Origin: a virus
Strand: one strand, 5' to 3'
DNA: 20,856 nucleotides
Virus record (IMG/VR): IMGVR_UViG_3300051212_000161
Location: 1 to 20,856 of that record
Shown: positions 7,491 through 15,931 of the stretch, piece after piece
Position numbering within the stretch: the first letter of the stretch is position 1
Layout of the letters: the number at the start of each line of letters is the position of its first letter
Program-made: the position numbers and the translations under genes
Notes under the pieces: generated by a model
The model's input: the letters and a program-made list of their open reading frames with translations, nothing else
The model's database searches: none
What the model was told of the DNA's origin: nothing

Positions 7491-10400
7491 ATGCCTACTA
7501 ATGCTTTATTAAAAACAAATGTAAGTGGAACTTGGAATTCATCAACAGGTTTATCTTACTCACAAATACCAACTATATCAGGAATTGCTCACAAGGATCA
7601 GTTAGAAGTTGAAAGAATTTTTACTGTACCAAGCGGAACAATCCTAACACAAGAAGACTTTAGAAAAATTTATATTATTGCTTCAAATAACTATACAGTT
7701 GATGAAACCAATAAAAAGATTACCGCATTCTCAGCAAGTTTCCCTTCATATACTACTGTAGGTGGTGTAACTATTACAGTACCTGCAATTACAAATGGTG
7801 CTGCTATTTCAATAAGAAGAAAGAGCATTACCAGTGAAGCATTAGTTAGTTGGGTTGATGGTACTAGACTTACTGCTAGCCAACTAAATCTTCAGACATC
7901 TCAATTAATAAGCGTTGTTCAAGAAATTCTTGATAGAATGAATTATGAGTTTGTTACCGCTACAGATCTAGATTATAACTTTGGTTACAAGTGGTCAACA
8001 AGAACTTGGGTTGAAGGAAGACTTGGTGCTATTTCAACCGATGTTAAAACTTATATTGATGCTGCTGACACAAACTTACAAAATCAAATTACAGCAGCTG
8101 TTGGTGTAAATACAACACAAAACGGTAGACTTGATGCTATTGAATCACTAAATACATCACAAACATCTAGTATTAATACACTAAATACAAGAGTAAGCCC
8201 ATCTACCAGTCTTACTGGAACATACTCAGCATCTAATCTTTCAGCAGCAGTAAATGGTCTAGATACCAGAGTAACCTCTGTCGAATCTACAAATACAACT
8301 CAAGGTAATAATATTACTGCGCTACAAAGTAAGGTTGATGTTTCAACAGCTTTATCTAATAGCTATGTTAGTCTAACTGCTGGAGTAAATGATTTACATT
8401 CAAGAGTATCTGCAACAGAAGCTACCAATACAACCCAAACAAGCAATATCTCAGCACTACAGACAAAGGTTGGTGCTGGTACTGTAACTGGTACTATTGT
8501 TGCTAATGGTTCTGATATTATTACAGCAGTAAATGCTATTGATGATTATGTAACCAACGCAGTAACAACCAGTACAAACACCATCTTTAATGGTCATGCT
8601 CAGGGTAGAATTGTATATGCTGGTGCTAACGGAACTAAAGATAGCACAGCAAACTTTACAATTACCCCTAGTGGCACTAGTCCAACAGTACTAACACTAG
8701 CAGGAAATCTATCACAAACTGGTAATATTACTCAAACAGGTAATACAAATATTACTGGTAATCTAACACAAACAAGTGGAACACTTAGTTTAACAGGCAA
8801 CGCTGGTTCATTACTAAGTCTAACTGGTACTATTACGCTAAATGCTGGTACTGGAACTGTACCAACTATTACTGGAGCTGCCTCACAGAAGATTATTGCT
8901 TTTAAAAACTCAAGTGCAGTTGAAGTAAATGCTATTGACCAATATGGTAATCTTACTGGTAGAGCCACAGCAACTTATGGCTCTAGTTCACCAACAAATC
9001 CAATTGCTGGTACTATTTGGTATGATTCAGCTAATACTGCTTTTAAGATTTATAATGGAAGTGCTTGGACTCAGATTAGTACTACAACCCTAGCTAATTA
9101 TGTTGGTCTTTCTGGTAATGAAACTGTTGCTGGAAATAAAACCTTCAGTGGAGATACAGTTTTAGGAAACGGTACAGCAACATTACCACTAAAGGTAAAT
9201 AGAACAACAAATGGAAATATTGCTGAATTCTGGGAAACAGATGGTACTAATAACCCAAGATTAGTTATTTCTGCTGATTCTGCTGTTGGTATTACTTTAC
9301 AAGAAACATATTCAAATGCTGCAAATAACCTAATCTTTAAAATTGGATCTACTGAAGCAGCTAGATTTAATGGACTTAATTTTGGTATTGGTACTACAGC
9401 ACCTAAAGCAAAACTAGATGTTTCAACAGCTTATACTGGTACATTTACAACTAAAAAACTATATAAAACTTGGAAACAAGTACCAAATAGTCATGGCCAC
9501 ACAAGTTATTCACACTGTTATCTAAAATTATTTAGATTACCAGAAGCTATTGCAGATAGTTGGAATAACACAGCGTTTACAATATGTGGTACTATGATGG
9601 TTAATAGAGGAAATGATTTAGGTATTACAACAAGTCAATATCTCTATATAAGTAAAGCTTATTCTACAACAGGATATAGTGCAGCATTACTAGAAGGATG
9701 TGTTCATTATGGTTATATTGGATTTGAACCAACACAAGGAAGTCAAGAAACATTACAACTTGTTAAAGTAAACGATGGTGGTGTTGATTGGGTATGTCTA
9801 TATTATTATTCTACTGGTGCAAATATAGATGTTTGGACTTTTGATGGTGTTCTTCATTTTAATGATGCTGCTATTTCAGATAATAAACATTGTTTTGATT
9901 TAGCAGACCCAACCCTAATTCTTGGTCCAACATTAACAGGAGGACCCCTCCCAACATCAGTACTGCACACAACACTTGCCTATACTGGTCGTAGAGTAGA
10001 ACTTGGTGACTTTGCTGGTACTGCTATGTCAATTGGTAGTGGTGAAGATGCTTCTTCATTCGGTAGTGCTCCACTAATCGTAACAAACGATGGAGTTACA
10101 AACCTAGCAATTAGAGATTCTACAAATGATGTAGAATTAATAAATTGTGTAAACTCAACTGGTGGATTTATAGGATCTTATACAAACCACCCACTAGAAA
10201 TTAGAACAAACAATACTAGTAAGATTAGAGTTGAAACTAGTGGTCAGGTTGAAATTGGTGCTTCAGCTATAGCAAACACACAATCTACTACAAACCTTAG
10301 TGTAAGAGGCGGTGCTAGCGGAAATGGTCTAGAATGGGGACATTCTAATCAAGCTGGATATAATAACACACTTGGACAACTAACAGGTAATGGTGGTGGT

Positions 10401-12062
10401 TTTATTGCATTCAGTGCAGAACATGGAACTAATGCAAATACCTTTAGAACTAGAGGTATTAAGGGTGCTGGTATTGTCTCTGATAATAATGGTGGTCTAT
10501 ATTTAGGAACCTTAGCTACAGCAAGTGCAGATAACCAAACAATGGACTATAGAGCACGGTTATTTAATAACGGTGACTTTGCTATAGATACAAGTACTTT
10601 ATTTGTTGATGCTACAAACCATAGAGTTGGTATTAATACAGCTTCTCCGTCAACAACATTAGAAGTTTCTGGTCCAACAAAACTAGTTCAAAATGCCACA
10701 ACTTTATATTTATATGGAACAGATCATAGCTATCTTTCATTCTATCCAAGAGGACAAGCAGAAGGTCGTAAAGCATATATTGGTTTTGGTGGAGCATCTA
10801 CTACAAATCTAACTATTTCAAATGAAGATACTGGAGCTATTCACATATTAAATGGAGCAGCAACAAGACTTAGTATTGCTAACAATGGTAATACTGAAAT
10901 AGATGGAACTACTTTCTTTGTTGATGCTGTTAACAATAGAATTGGTATGGGTACTACAGCTCCAACAGATGAACTTAATATTAATACAGCTGATGATGTA
11001 ATTACTAAACTATCAGGTTATGGCGGTACTCATCGTAGTTATTGGGGTGTAAACTCAGTTTCTCCTTGGATTGGTACTGAAACAGCCCATGATTTTAGAT
11101 TGATTACCAATGCAACAGAAAAGATGAGAATTAGTTCTAGTGGTCTTGTTGGAATTGGTGGAGCTAGTACTGGTACAAAATTAGAAGTAATGTGTACTGG
11201 AACTGGTAGTGATGGTATTAATATAAAAAACACTGGTAACTCAGCCTACGGTTCTCTACATATTCAAGGAACAACTGGTGGAGTTGGAAGTTGGGCTAAT
11301 GGATTTGTAATTGAAGGTGTTCCAGCATCCACAGGAAATACAATTCTTTCATCTTATAATAACTCTCTTGTATTCCAAACTGGAACATCAAGAACACAAA
11401 GAATGAGTATTGATTCTACTGGTATTATTAGTATCGCTGGACCAACCACATTTAATGATAATGTTACTATAGCATCTACAAAGAAACTAGTAACCCCTAC
11501 AGTACAAACAGATGTAATTCAAAGTACTGGTACTTTAGAATTCCGTGGTGATTATGATGCTACTGGTGGTACTACAGCAGATATGACTATTAATGCTAGT
11601 GGTGTAGTTGTATTTAACCAACCACCACTATATGGGGCAGTTCCATTATCATATCCAGAAACAGAAGTATTTGCACAAGCTGCTGGAGCTTCTACTGGGT
11701 TTAGGTTTAATACAAATTATACACAACACGATCCAGCTAACTTTCCACAAACTAGATATATAAAACAAGGAAGATTTGTAACAGTAAGTGGTGCTATTAA
11801 AGCAACAACTACTAGAGCACACAGTGAAACAGAATATCAACTTTTAGGTTTACCAGCACCAGCACAATTAGTTTGTGGTTTAGCTACAGGTGTTGTATTC
11901 GCAAATTCTGTACATAGTCATAATACTTGTTTATTAAAAATTGATACAAGTGGACGGCTTTATTTTACACAACTACAAACAGGACAAACAACTCAAGTAC
12001 TGCCAAGTATTCGTACAGATACTTGGTTAACTTTTAATATAACATATATGACAGCAGCATAA
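7491..12062 (+). CDS. Tail fibre protein with T7 gp17-type N-terminus
   Basis: 1523 residues. Residues 30-150 match the T7 tail fibre N-terminal domain that attaches the fibre to the tail: VERIFTVPSGTILTQEDFRK, the NNYTVDE and VTITVPA strands, ISIRRKS and the WVDGTRLTASQLN stretch before a helix. Residues 180-355 are coiled-coil with three approximate 45-residue repeats. Residues 365-470 are Thr/Gly/Asn-rich strands of a probable trimeric beta shaft. From about 620 onward there are four GIGT/P motifs of phage fibre shafts, and the last 100 residues form a probable C-terminal receptor-binding tip. No C-terminal chaperone-peptidase motif is evident. The gene sits straight after the nozzle, whereas in T7 four genes lie between. 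An AGGAG ribosome site is 9 bases upstream. Confidence 0.92.
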   Translation: MPTNALLKTNVSGTWNSSTGLSYSQIPTISGIAHKDQLEVERIFTVPSGTILTQEDFRKIYIIASNNYTVDETNKKITAFSASFPSYTTVGGVTITVPAITNGAAISIRRKSITSEALVSWVDGTRLTASQLNLQTSQLISVVQEILDRMNYEFVTATDLDYNFGYKWSTRTWVEGRLGAISTDVKTYIDAADTNLQNQITAAVGVNTTQNGRLDAIESLNTSQTSSINTLNTRVSPSTSLTGTYSASNLSAAVNGLDTRVTSVESTNTTQGNNITALQSKVDVSTALSNSYVSLTAGVNDLHSRVSATEATNTTQTSNISALQTKVGAGTVTGTIVANGSDIITAVNAIDDYVTNAVTTSTNTIFNGHAQGRIVYAGANGTKDSTANFTITPSGTSPTVLTLAGNLSQTGNITQTGNTNITGNLTQTSGTLSLTGNAGSLLSLTGTITLNAGTGTVPTITGAASQKIIAFKNSSAVEVNAIDQYGNLTGRATATYGSSSPTNPIAGTIWYDSANTAFKIYNGSAWTQISTTTLANYVGLSGNETVAGNKTFSGDTVLGNGTATLPLKVNRTTNGNIAEFWETDGTNNPRLVISADSAVGITLQETYSNAANNLIFKIGSTEAARFNGLNFGIGTTAPKAKLDVSTAYTGTFTTKKLYKTWKQVPNSHGHTSYSHCYLKLFRLPEAIADSWNNTAFTICGTMMVNRGNDLGITTSQYLYISKAYSTTGYSAALLEGCVHYGYIGFEPTQGSQETLQLVKVNDGGVDWVCLYYYSTGANIDVWTFDGVLHFNDAAISDNKHCFDLADPTLILGPTLTGGPLPTSVLHTTLAYTGRRVELGDFAGTAMSIGSGEDASSFGSAPLIVTNDGVTNLAIRDSTNDVELINCVNSTGGFIGSYTNHPLEIRTNNTSKIRVETSGQVEIGASAIANTQSTTNLSVRGGASGNGLEWGHSNQAGYNNTLGQLTGNGGGFIAFSAEHGTNANTFRTRGIKGAGIVSDNNGGLYLGTLATASADNQTMDYRARLFNNGDFAIDTSTLFVDATNHRVGINTASPSTTLEVSGPTKLVQNATTLYLYGTDHSYLSFYPRGQAEGRKAYIGFGGASTTNLTISNEDTGAIHILNGAATRLSIANNGNTEIDGTTFFVDAVNNRIGMGTTAPTDELNINTADDVITKLSGYGGTHRSYWGVNSVSPWIGTETAHDFRLITNATEKMRISSSGLVGIGGASTGTKLEVMCTGTGSDGINIKNTGNSAYGSLHIQGTTGGVGSWANGFVIEGVPASTGNTILSSYNNSLVFQTGTSRTQRMSIDSTGIISIAGPTTFNDNVTIASTKKLVTPTVQTDVIQSTGTLEFRGDYDATGGTTADMTINASGVVVFNQPPLYGAVPLSYPETEVFAQAAGASTGFRFNTNYTQHDPANFPQTRYIKQGRFVTVSGAIKATTTRAHSETEYQLLGLPAPAQLVCGLATGVVFANSVHSHNTCLLKIDTSGRLYFTQLQTGQTTQVLPSIRTDTWLTFNITYMTAA
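8148..8552 (+). repeat. Three ~45-residue coiled-coil repeats in the tail fibre
   Basis: Within the fibre, residues 220-354 contain three imperfect copies of a unit that begins with NTSQ or NTTQ, continues with I-x-x-L-x-x-(K/R)-V, has a variable Ser/Thr-rich middle and closes with a V-N-x-(L/I)-(D/H) helix. Copies start near residues 220, 267 and 312. This is expected of a trimeric coiled-coil neck. Confidence 0.75.
9372..11189 (+). repeat. Four GIGT-x-x-P fibre motifs in the tail fibre
   Basis: A motif widely seen in phage fibre shafts occurs four times: at 9372-9425 (GIGTTAPKAKLDV), 10602-10673 (FVDATNHRVGINTASP, then LEV), 10917-10985 (FVDAVNNRIGMGTTAP, then LNI) and 11133-11189 (GLVGIGGASTGTKLEV). 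The two middle copies share the FVDA-x-N-x-R lead-in. They are spaced irregularly and separated by non-repeated beta-rich domains, which are the likely variable parts. Confidence 0.75.
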
Positions 12063-12073
12063 GGAATTTTAAT

Positions 12074-12337
12074 ATGCCAGATAATCAAATATCAGTCTAT
12101 GTTGCTTTTATGCAACTAGCAATTCTAACAATAGGAGTAGTAACCGTAATTCTAAGAATGGGTAAAAGAGATGCTATGATTGATCGTAGTATGGACGAAT
12201 TATTGGTACTAAAAGATATTGCAAAAGACCTTGTTAAAACAGATATTGAACAAGGTAAAAATATTATTATGGTAATGAGTGAATTAAAAGAACTTAGACA
12301 TCGTATAGAAATTTTAGAAAAAATTAGATATGAATAA
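12074..12337 (+). CDS. Small single-span membrane protein, holin-like topology
   Basis: 87 residues. Residues 7-28 (starting SVYVAFMQLAILTIGVVTV) form one membrane span, followed at once by Lys/Arg residues and then by a charged helix with heptad-like hydrophobic spacing to the C-terminus. One N-terminal span plus a cytoplasmic coiled coil is the layout of small holin-like or bacteriocin-like phage proteins, and the basic residues after the span predict the C-terminus inside. It follows the fibre gene, overlaps the next membrane gene by 8 bases, and has an AAGGA ribosome site. A lysis role is likely by position and topology but not shown by a recognised motif. Confidence 0.8.
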   Translation: MPDNQISVYVAFMQLAILTIGVVTVILRMGKRDAMIDRSMDELLVLKDIAKDLVKTDIEQGKNIIMVMSELKELRHRIEILEKIRYE

Positions 12338-12812
12338 ATTATTCTTAACTATGTTGTTACTATGTGGTTGCTCTTCTGTTAATCAGATATCTACTAGTAA
12401 CCATATAGTTCAAGAAAACGCAATTAAAATTCTTGATACTCAAGATATAACTATTGCTCATAAACACGCGGAAATTATTTTAGGTGAAACAAAAGATATA
12501 GCAGATGCCATTAGTGGAGTTAAAGATATTACCCCTTGGTGGGCTTCTTTAATTCAATATGGATTTATCTCTATTATCTTTATTGGTATTGTAATCATTC
12601 TATGGCAGACAGGTATAGGCCAAGCTATCCGTCTTGCCATAGGATGGATACCAAGTAATAAAAAGAAAGAAGCTGCTCTAGCTCAATCTGTATTAGATGA
12701 ATCTAAACCAGAGGGTATTAGAGAATGGATTGCAGCCAAGCGTCTTAGTGATCCAGAATTTGATGCTGCATGGAGAAAGGAAAATAACAATGCCGGGAAA
12801 AAGACCGATTGA
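12330..12812 (+). CDS. Lipoprotein with added membrane span; possible unimolecular spanin
   Basis: 160 residues. The N-terminus is a lipoprotein signal with lipobox L-C-G-Cys14 after a hydrophobic stretch, so Cys14 would be lipidated. Residues 15-68 are a soluble segment, residues 70-93 (WWASLIQYGFISIIFIGIVI) a membrane span, and the last 55 residues are charged and soluble with a weak amphipathic part at 95-108. A lipoprotein anchor plus a distal inner-membrane span is the plan of u-spanins such as T1 gp11, which fuse the membranes at lysis. The long tail after the span is not typical of u-spanins, so the assignment is tentative. It overlaps the preceding holin-like gene by 8 bases and the next gene by 23, suggesting a lysis cassette. 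Confidence 0.75.
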   Translation: MNKLFLTMLLLCGCSSVNQISTSNHIVQENAIKILDTQDITIAHKHAEIILGETKDIADAISGVKDITPWWASLIQYGFISIIFIGIVIILWQTGIGQAIRLAIGWIPSNKKKEAALAQSVLDESKPEGIREWIAAKRLSDPEFDAAWRKENNNAGKKTD

Positions 12813-13512
12813 TATTGGACAACATTCAGCAGACCGTGGTATTCTAAAAAGAAATACTACTGGAGTAATTCATAATCTTAAAGAAGAAAATCTTTCTGGT
12901 TTTGCTAGTAAAGAAAACTCTTTGGGTCAGTTTGGTGCTACTACTTCAGCAGAACTAGCAGCAGTAATCACAGATGAATCTGGAACAGGTAATTTAGTAT
13001 TTGGTACAAGCCCAACACTAAATGAACCAGTTATTAACACTATAAAGTTAGACACAACATCTAAAATAATTACAGCATCTTTACTAACAGGAAGTACAAC
13101 TATTGTTCCAATTATGTCTTTTCCTCTATACAAAGGAAATCTATTAACTAATGATTATGATGTAATAGGTTCAATTGAGTTTACTGTTCAAACAGAAGTC
13201 GGTGATACTACAGGAACAGCATTACCCGGAAAACTAACTAAAAGAAAAATAACAAAAATATTGGCTGCTTTAAATCACGATTATGAAGATACTAGTATTG
13301 CTCAATCTCCTAGTGTTAACTTTGTAGAATATGGTAATACATATGTAACTGCTTCAGATTTTGCAGTCTATAGTGTAGTTTATGATTCTACTGATCAACA
13401 ATTTGAATTCCGCGTAGCTCCATTATTAACAAATACTATGTTACATAGAGTAACTGCTATATGTACTTTAGGTATTGATAAACTATGGAGTACTGGTTTT
13501 ATTGCACAATAA
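12790..13512 (+). CDS. Fibre-related structural protein
   Basis: 240 residues from the ATG at 12790. This start is preferred because AAAGGAAA stands 7-8 bases upstream and it leaves only a 23-base overlap with the preceding gene; an in-frame upstream ATG at 12697 would overlap by 116 bases without a ribosome site. Residues 38-75 contain the phage tail motif TSAELAAVITDESGTGNLVF followed by TSPTL, which recurs in many tail fibre and structural proteins. The rest is beta-rich without membrane spans. The context, between the lysis-like genes and further beta-rich genes, suggests an accessory tail appendage. I cannot tell whether it attaches to the main fibre or to the nozzle. Confidence 0.75.
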   Translation: MPGKRPIDIGQHSADRGILKRNTTGVIHNLKEENLSGFASKENSLGQFGATTSAELAAVITDESGTGNLVFGTSPTLNEPVINTIKLDTTSKIITASLLTGSTTIVPIMSFPLYKGNLLTNDYDVIGSIEFTVQTEVGDTTGTALPGKLTKRKITKILAALNHDYEDTSIAQSPSVNFVEYGNTYVTASDFAVYSVVYDSTDQQFEFRVAPLLTNTMLHRVTAICTLGIDKLWSTGFIAQ

Positions 13513-13524
13513 TAAGGAGCATAC

Positions 13525-14193
13525 ATGGCTATTCAAAGATTAAACGGAAGAGCTGGTTTTTCTATAAACCACCCACCAGTAGATCTTATAGATAATGTTG
13601 GTAATTATACAACAACTACTGGAGATATAAATGCAGTTAATGGTGTTTATACTGGTAATGTTTCAGCTTCTAGGTTTGATGGTGATTTCGTAGGTGAAAT
13701 TCAAATTAACTGCAAGAATACTAGTGGTTCAATTATTCCAACAGGATATCCAGTATATATTACTGGTACAGTAGGTGCTACAAATGTTCTTGAAGTATCT
13801 CCTGCCGATGCTGGAGATTCCGCAAAAATGCCAGCAGTTGGTTTAACTTCAACTGAAATAGGAATAAATCAAACTGGGTATGTAACTATTCTTGGTGTTG
13901 TTCAGAATATGAATACTAATAGTTATGCTGTAGGTCAAACCATGTTTGTTGCAGTAGGTGGTGGTCTTACAAATATAAAGCCAACTGGTGCTACTCAGTT
14001 AATTCAAAACATTGGTAGAGTTGGTAGAGTTAATACTAATAATGGTGAAATCATTGTATCCGGTTCTGGTAGAACTAATGATGTTCCTAATATTATTACT
14101 GTAAGAGATAGCATAGTATTTCCAGATTTAACAACTCAAACAACCGCAGCTAAAGTACCAGATTATTTATTATTTAATTTAGGAATTATTTAA
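13525..14193 (+). CDS. Beta-rich virion protein, unnamed family
   Basis: 222 residues, no membrane span. The middle (IQINCKNTSGSIIPTGYPVYITGTVG, seen from residue 60, then VEPADAG-type EVSPADAG, MPAVGLTSTEI and GYVTILGVVQ) resembles hypothetical structural or fibre-associated proteins found in marine cyanophages and other environmental phages; I recall that pattern but cannot name a family. The sequence ends with a hydrophobic stretch DYLLFNLGII. It has an AAGGAG ribosome site 8 bases upstream of the ATG. Together with the two genes after it, it likely builds an accessory receptor-binding structure; that role is inference. Confidence 0.75.
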   Translation: MAIQRLNGRAGFSINHPPVDLIDNVGNYTTTTGDINAVNGVYTGNVSASRFDGDFVGEIQINCKNTSGSIIPTGYPVYITGTVGATNVLEVSPADAGDSAKMPAVGLTSTEIGINQTGYVTILGVVQNMNTNSYAVGQTMFVAVGGGLTNIKPTGATQLIQNIGRVGRVNTNNGEIIVSGSGRTNDVPNIITVRDSIVFPDLTTQTTAAKVPDYLLFNLGII

Positions 14194-14204
14194 GGAGATA
14201 CTAG

Positions 14205-14630
14205 ATGGCAACAACAGCTCAATATGTTTCAACACCAGTAATAGAAGTTTCACAAGTTACAACAGCAGATACTAGCAGAACCTCACCAACAACAACATCT
14301 TTAATTTGTGAAGGCCCATCTGTAGCTTCAGCTTCTGGAGTAGGTAAAAGAATTCTTCGTATTATTATTAATGCGGTAGGTAATACAACAGCAGGCGCAG
14401 TTAGAATTTGGGTTTCTACTGATGGAGGTACAACTAAGCGTCTACTTGTTGAGAGAGTTATTCCAGCTATTACTGCAACTGCTGGTACTACTCCTCCATA
14501 TAGATCTGAAGTACCTGAATTAGTAGGTCTAGTTCTTCCCGGTACAGTTAGCAGCAACGCAACAAATCTATACGCATCTACAAATGTTTCTGAAACTTTT
14601 AATATTATTGTAGAAAGTGGTACACTATGA
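14205..14630 (+). CDS. Beta-rich hypothetical protein in the fibre cassette
   Basis: 141 residues, mostly Thr, Ser, Val and Ile in alternation, indicating a compact beta domain; no signal, span or catalytic motif. The pattern KRILRIIINAVGNTTAGAVRIWVSTDGG looks like a jelly-roll or similar sandwich core, but I do not recognise the family. AAGGAGA lies before the start. The stop overlaps the glycine-rich adhesin-like gene by ATGA, so the two are probably translated in fixed ratio and may act together. Confidence 0.75.
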   Translation: MATTAQYVSTPVIEVSQVTTADTSRTSPTTTSLICEGPSVASASGVGKRILRIIINAVGNTTAGAVRIWVSTDGGTTKRLLVERVIPAITATAGTTPPYRSEVPELVGLVLPGTVSSNATNLYASTNVSETFNIIVESGTL

Positions 14631-15658
14631 ACTTAGGATTTTTTGGTTTTCCTTCTCAAAGCCCAAATGAAGGTATTAATATTCAAGAGTTTGACTCTAG
14701 TGGGTTTTGGAGAAAACCAAAAGGTGCTAAACTAGTGTGGGTATATCTTGTTGGTGCTGGAGGTGGTGGAGGTGGAGGAATGGGTAGAGCAAGTACTGCT
14801 TCGGCTGGTTCTGGTGGAGGAGGCGGTAGTGGAGGTAGCGGTGGATGGATGTTTTATCCAGCTTCCTTTTTACCAGATCTTTGCGAAGTAATAATAGGTG
14901 CTGGTGGAAACGGTGGTGCTGGTGGTTCAACCGCAAACGGTACTGTTGGTTCTGCTGGTGGTGAAAGTGTATTTGGTAGACCACCCGGATTCTCTGCTAT
15001 CTTTAATAATCCAACAGTATATGGCTTTTATGCCAGAGCTGGTTTGGGTGGCGGTGGTGGAACAACTGGAGCCGCATCAGGTGGAGCAACTAGAGGATTT
15101 AATGGTCTTGCTTCTGGTGCTGGAGGCGCAGCATCGCTAACAGCAAACGCTTCAAATGCAGCTATACCCGGTCTTACTGGACCCGGTGGTGGAGCTGGTG
15201 GTTCTGTTGCTATTACTACAGGAACAGCCTATAATGGTGCTCAGGGTGCTCTGGGATCAAATCCAGATACATCAGGTGGTGGAGGAGGTGGAAGAGCTGG
15301 TAATGCTAATGGAACAGCTGGTACTGCTGGAACATTCCCAGATACAAGTACAACATATATTGATGGCGGTTCAGCTCCTTGGGATATTGTTACCACTCAA
15401 TACTATGGCTCTACTGGTTATACTAATGATAATCTTCTATTTAACTTCCAAGAAGGAGCTGGATATGGTGGTGGAGGAGGAGGAGCCAGATCTAACTCAT
15501 CAACTAGTACTTTAACAGCAGGAGCAGGAGGAGCTGGTTGGAGAGGTGGAGGTGGAGGCGGTGGGGGTGCTTGTGAAAATGTTGGTGGTGGTGCTGCTGT
15601 TGGTGGTTCTGGTGGTAAAGGAGGAAATGGTTATTGTAAAATAATCACTCTATTATGA
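14627..15658 (+). CDS. Glycine-rich adhesin-like tail protein
   Basis: 343 residues. After a 30-residue lead, the stretch FWRKPKGAKLVWVYLVGAGG (residues 27-46) is the pattern that opens many glycine-rich phage receptor-binding proteins: hydrophobic strand, aromatic, then long Gly runs. Seven or more Gly-rich blocks follow (near 44-53, 66-75, 90-100, 142-147, 186-192, 219-226 and 279-335), separated by short variable loops, and the chain closes with GGNGYCKIITLL. The layout resembles the gp38 adhesins of T-even phages, in which Gly-rich motifs fold as polyglycine-II helices and the loops contact the receptor, but shared composition is not proof of homology. Its location at the end of the fibre cassette fits a tip adhesin. 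Confidence 0.8.
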   Translation: MNLGFFGFPSQSPNEGINIQEFDSSGFWRKPKGAKLVWVYLVGAGGGGGGGMGRASTASAGSGGGGGSGGSGGWMFYPASFLPDLCEVIIGAGGNGGAGGSTANGTVGSAGGESVFGRPPGFSAIFNNPTVYGFYARAGLGGGGGTTGAASGGATRGFNGLASGAGGAASLTANASNAAIPGLTGPGGGAGGSVAITTGTAYNGAQGALGSNPDTSGGGGGGRAGNANGTAGTAGTFPDTSTTYIDGGSAPWDIVTTQYYGSTGYTNDNLLFNFQEGAGYGGGGGGARSNSSTSTLTAGAGGAGWRGGGGGGGGACENVGGGAAVGGSGGKGGNGYCKIITLL

Positions 15659-15816
15659 GATACGCAGTAATAAATAAAGAAACAAATAAAGTAATAAATG
15701 TTATTATTGGTTTTATTGATTTAGGTGGAAACTTTGAATTAGTAGAACTTTCTGAAGATTCTCCAGTTAGTACTGGATGGTCTTATGTAAATAAATCTTT
15801 TATTGAAGGAGAATAA
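15655..15816 (+). CDS. Small 53-residue protein, fibre-cassette associated
   Basis: The product is 53 residues long. The sequence begins RYAVINKETNKVINVI and ends with GWSYVNKSFIEGE, resembling short phage proteins encoded next to tail fibre genes that often end in a G-W/Y-x-F pattern; the function of such proteins is not known to me. The start overlaps the stop of the adhesin-like gene (ATGA), and the next gene's AAGGAG ribosome site lies inside the last codons. No membrane span or catalytic motif is visible. The tight overlap supports real translation. Confidence 0.7.
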   Translation: MRYAVINKETNKVINVIIGFIDLGGNFELVELSEDSPVSTGWSYVNKSFIEGE

Positions 15817-15818
15817 AT

Positions 15819-15929
15819 ATGGCATCATTTTTAGGTAATATTTGGTTTGGTTGTTTTCTATTCGTAGCTGGTTATATTGGTGGTCATATCGTAAGTCTTG
15901 AAAAAATCAAGAGTTGGATCAAAGGCTAA
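15819..15929 (+). CDS. 36-residue single-span membrane protein, possible holin
   Basis: The product is 36 residues. Residues 4-26 form one membrane span (FLGNIWFGCFLFVAGYIGG), followed by a short basic tail ending KSWIKG. AAGGAG at 15806-15811 is 7 bases before ATG, a good ribosome site. It ends 2 bases before the small terminase gene. In T7 the holin gene 17.5 occupies precisely that position before gene 18, so a holin or other lysis role is a reasonable idea, though the protein is shorter than T7 gp17.5 (67 residues). A small membrane protein of unknown role remains possible. Confidence 0.75.
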   Translation: MASFLGNIWFGCFLFVAGYIGGHIVSLEKIKSWIKG

Positions 15930-15931
15930 AT

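Noticed and set aside
8148-8552. CRISPR-like or tandem DNA repeat in the fibre gene.
   Set aside because: The repeats are similar only at protein level with 45-residue period and continuous reading frame, typical of a coiled coil.
12697-12789. Upstream ATG extending the fibre-related protein by 31 residues.
   Set aside because: It would overlap the lipoprotein gene by 116 bases without a ribosome site, while ATG at 12790 has AAAGGAAA at proper distance.
14219-14557. A 112-residue minus-strand open frame opposite the 141-residue gene.
   Set aside because: All neighbours run on the + strand with overlapping starts; the reverse frame lacks a ribosome site and recognisable sequence.
14727-15515. 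Additional coding frames on both strands inside the glycine-rich gene.
   Set aside because: They arise from GGT/GGA triplet repeats read in other frames; they give Leu/Val- or His/Gln-rich low-complexity strings and have no ribosome sites.
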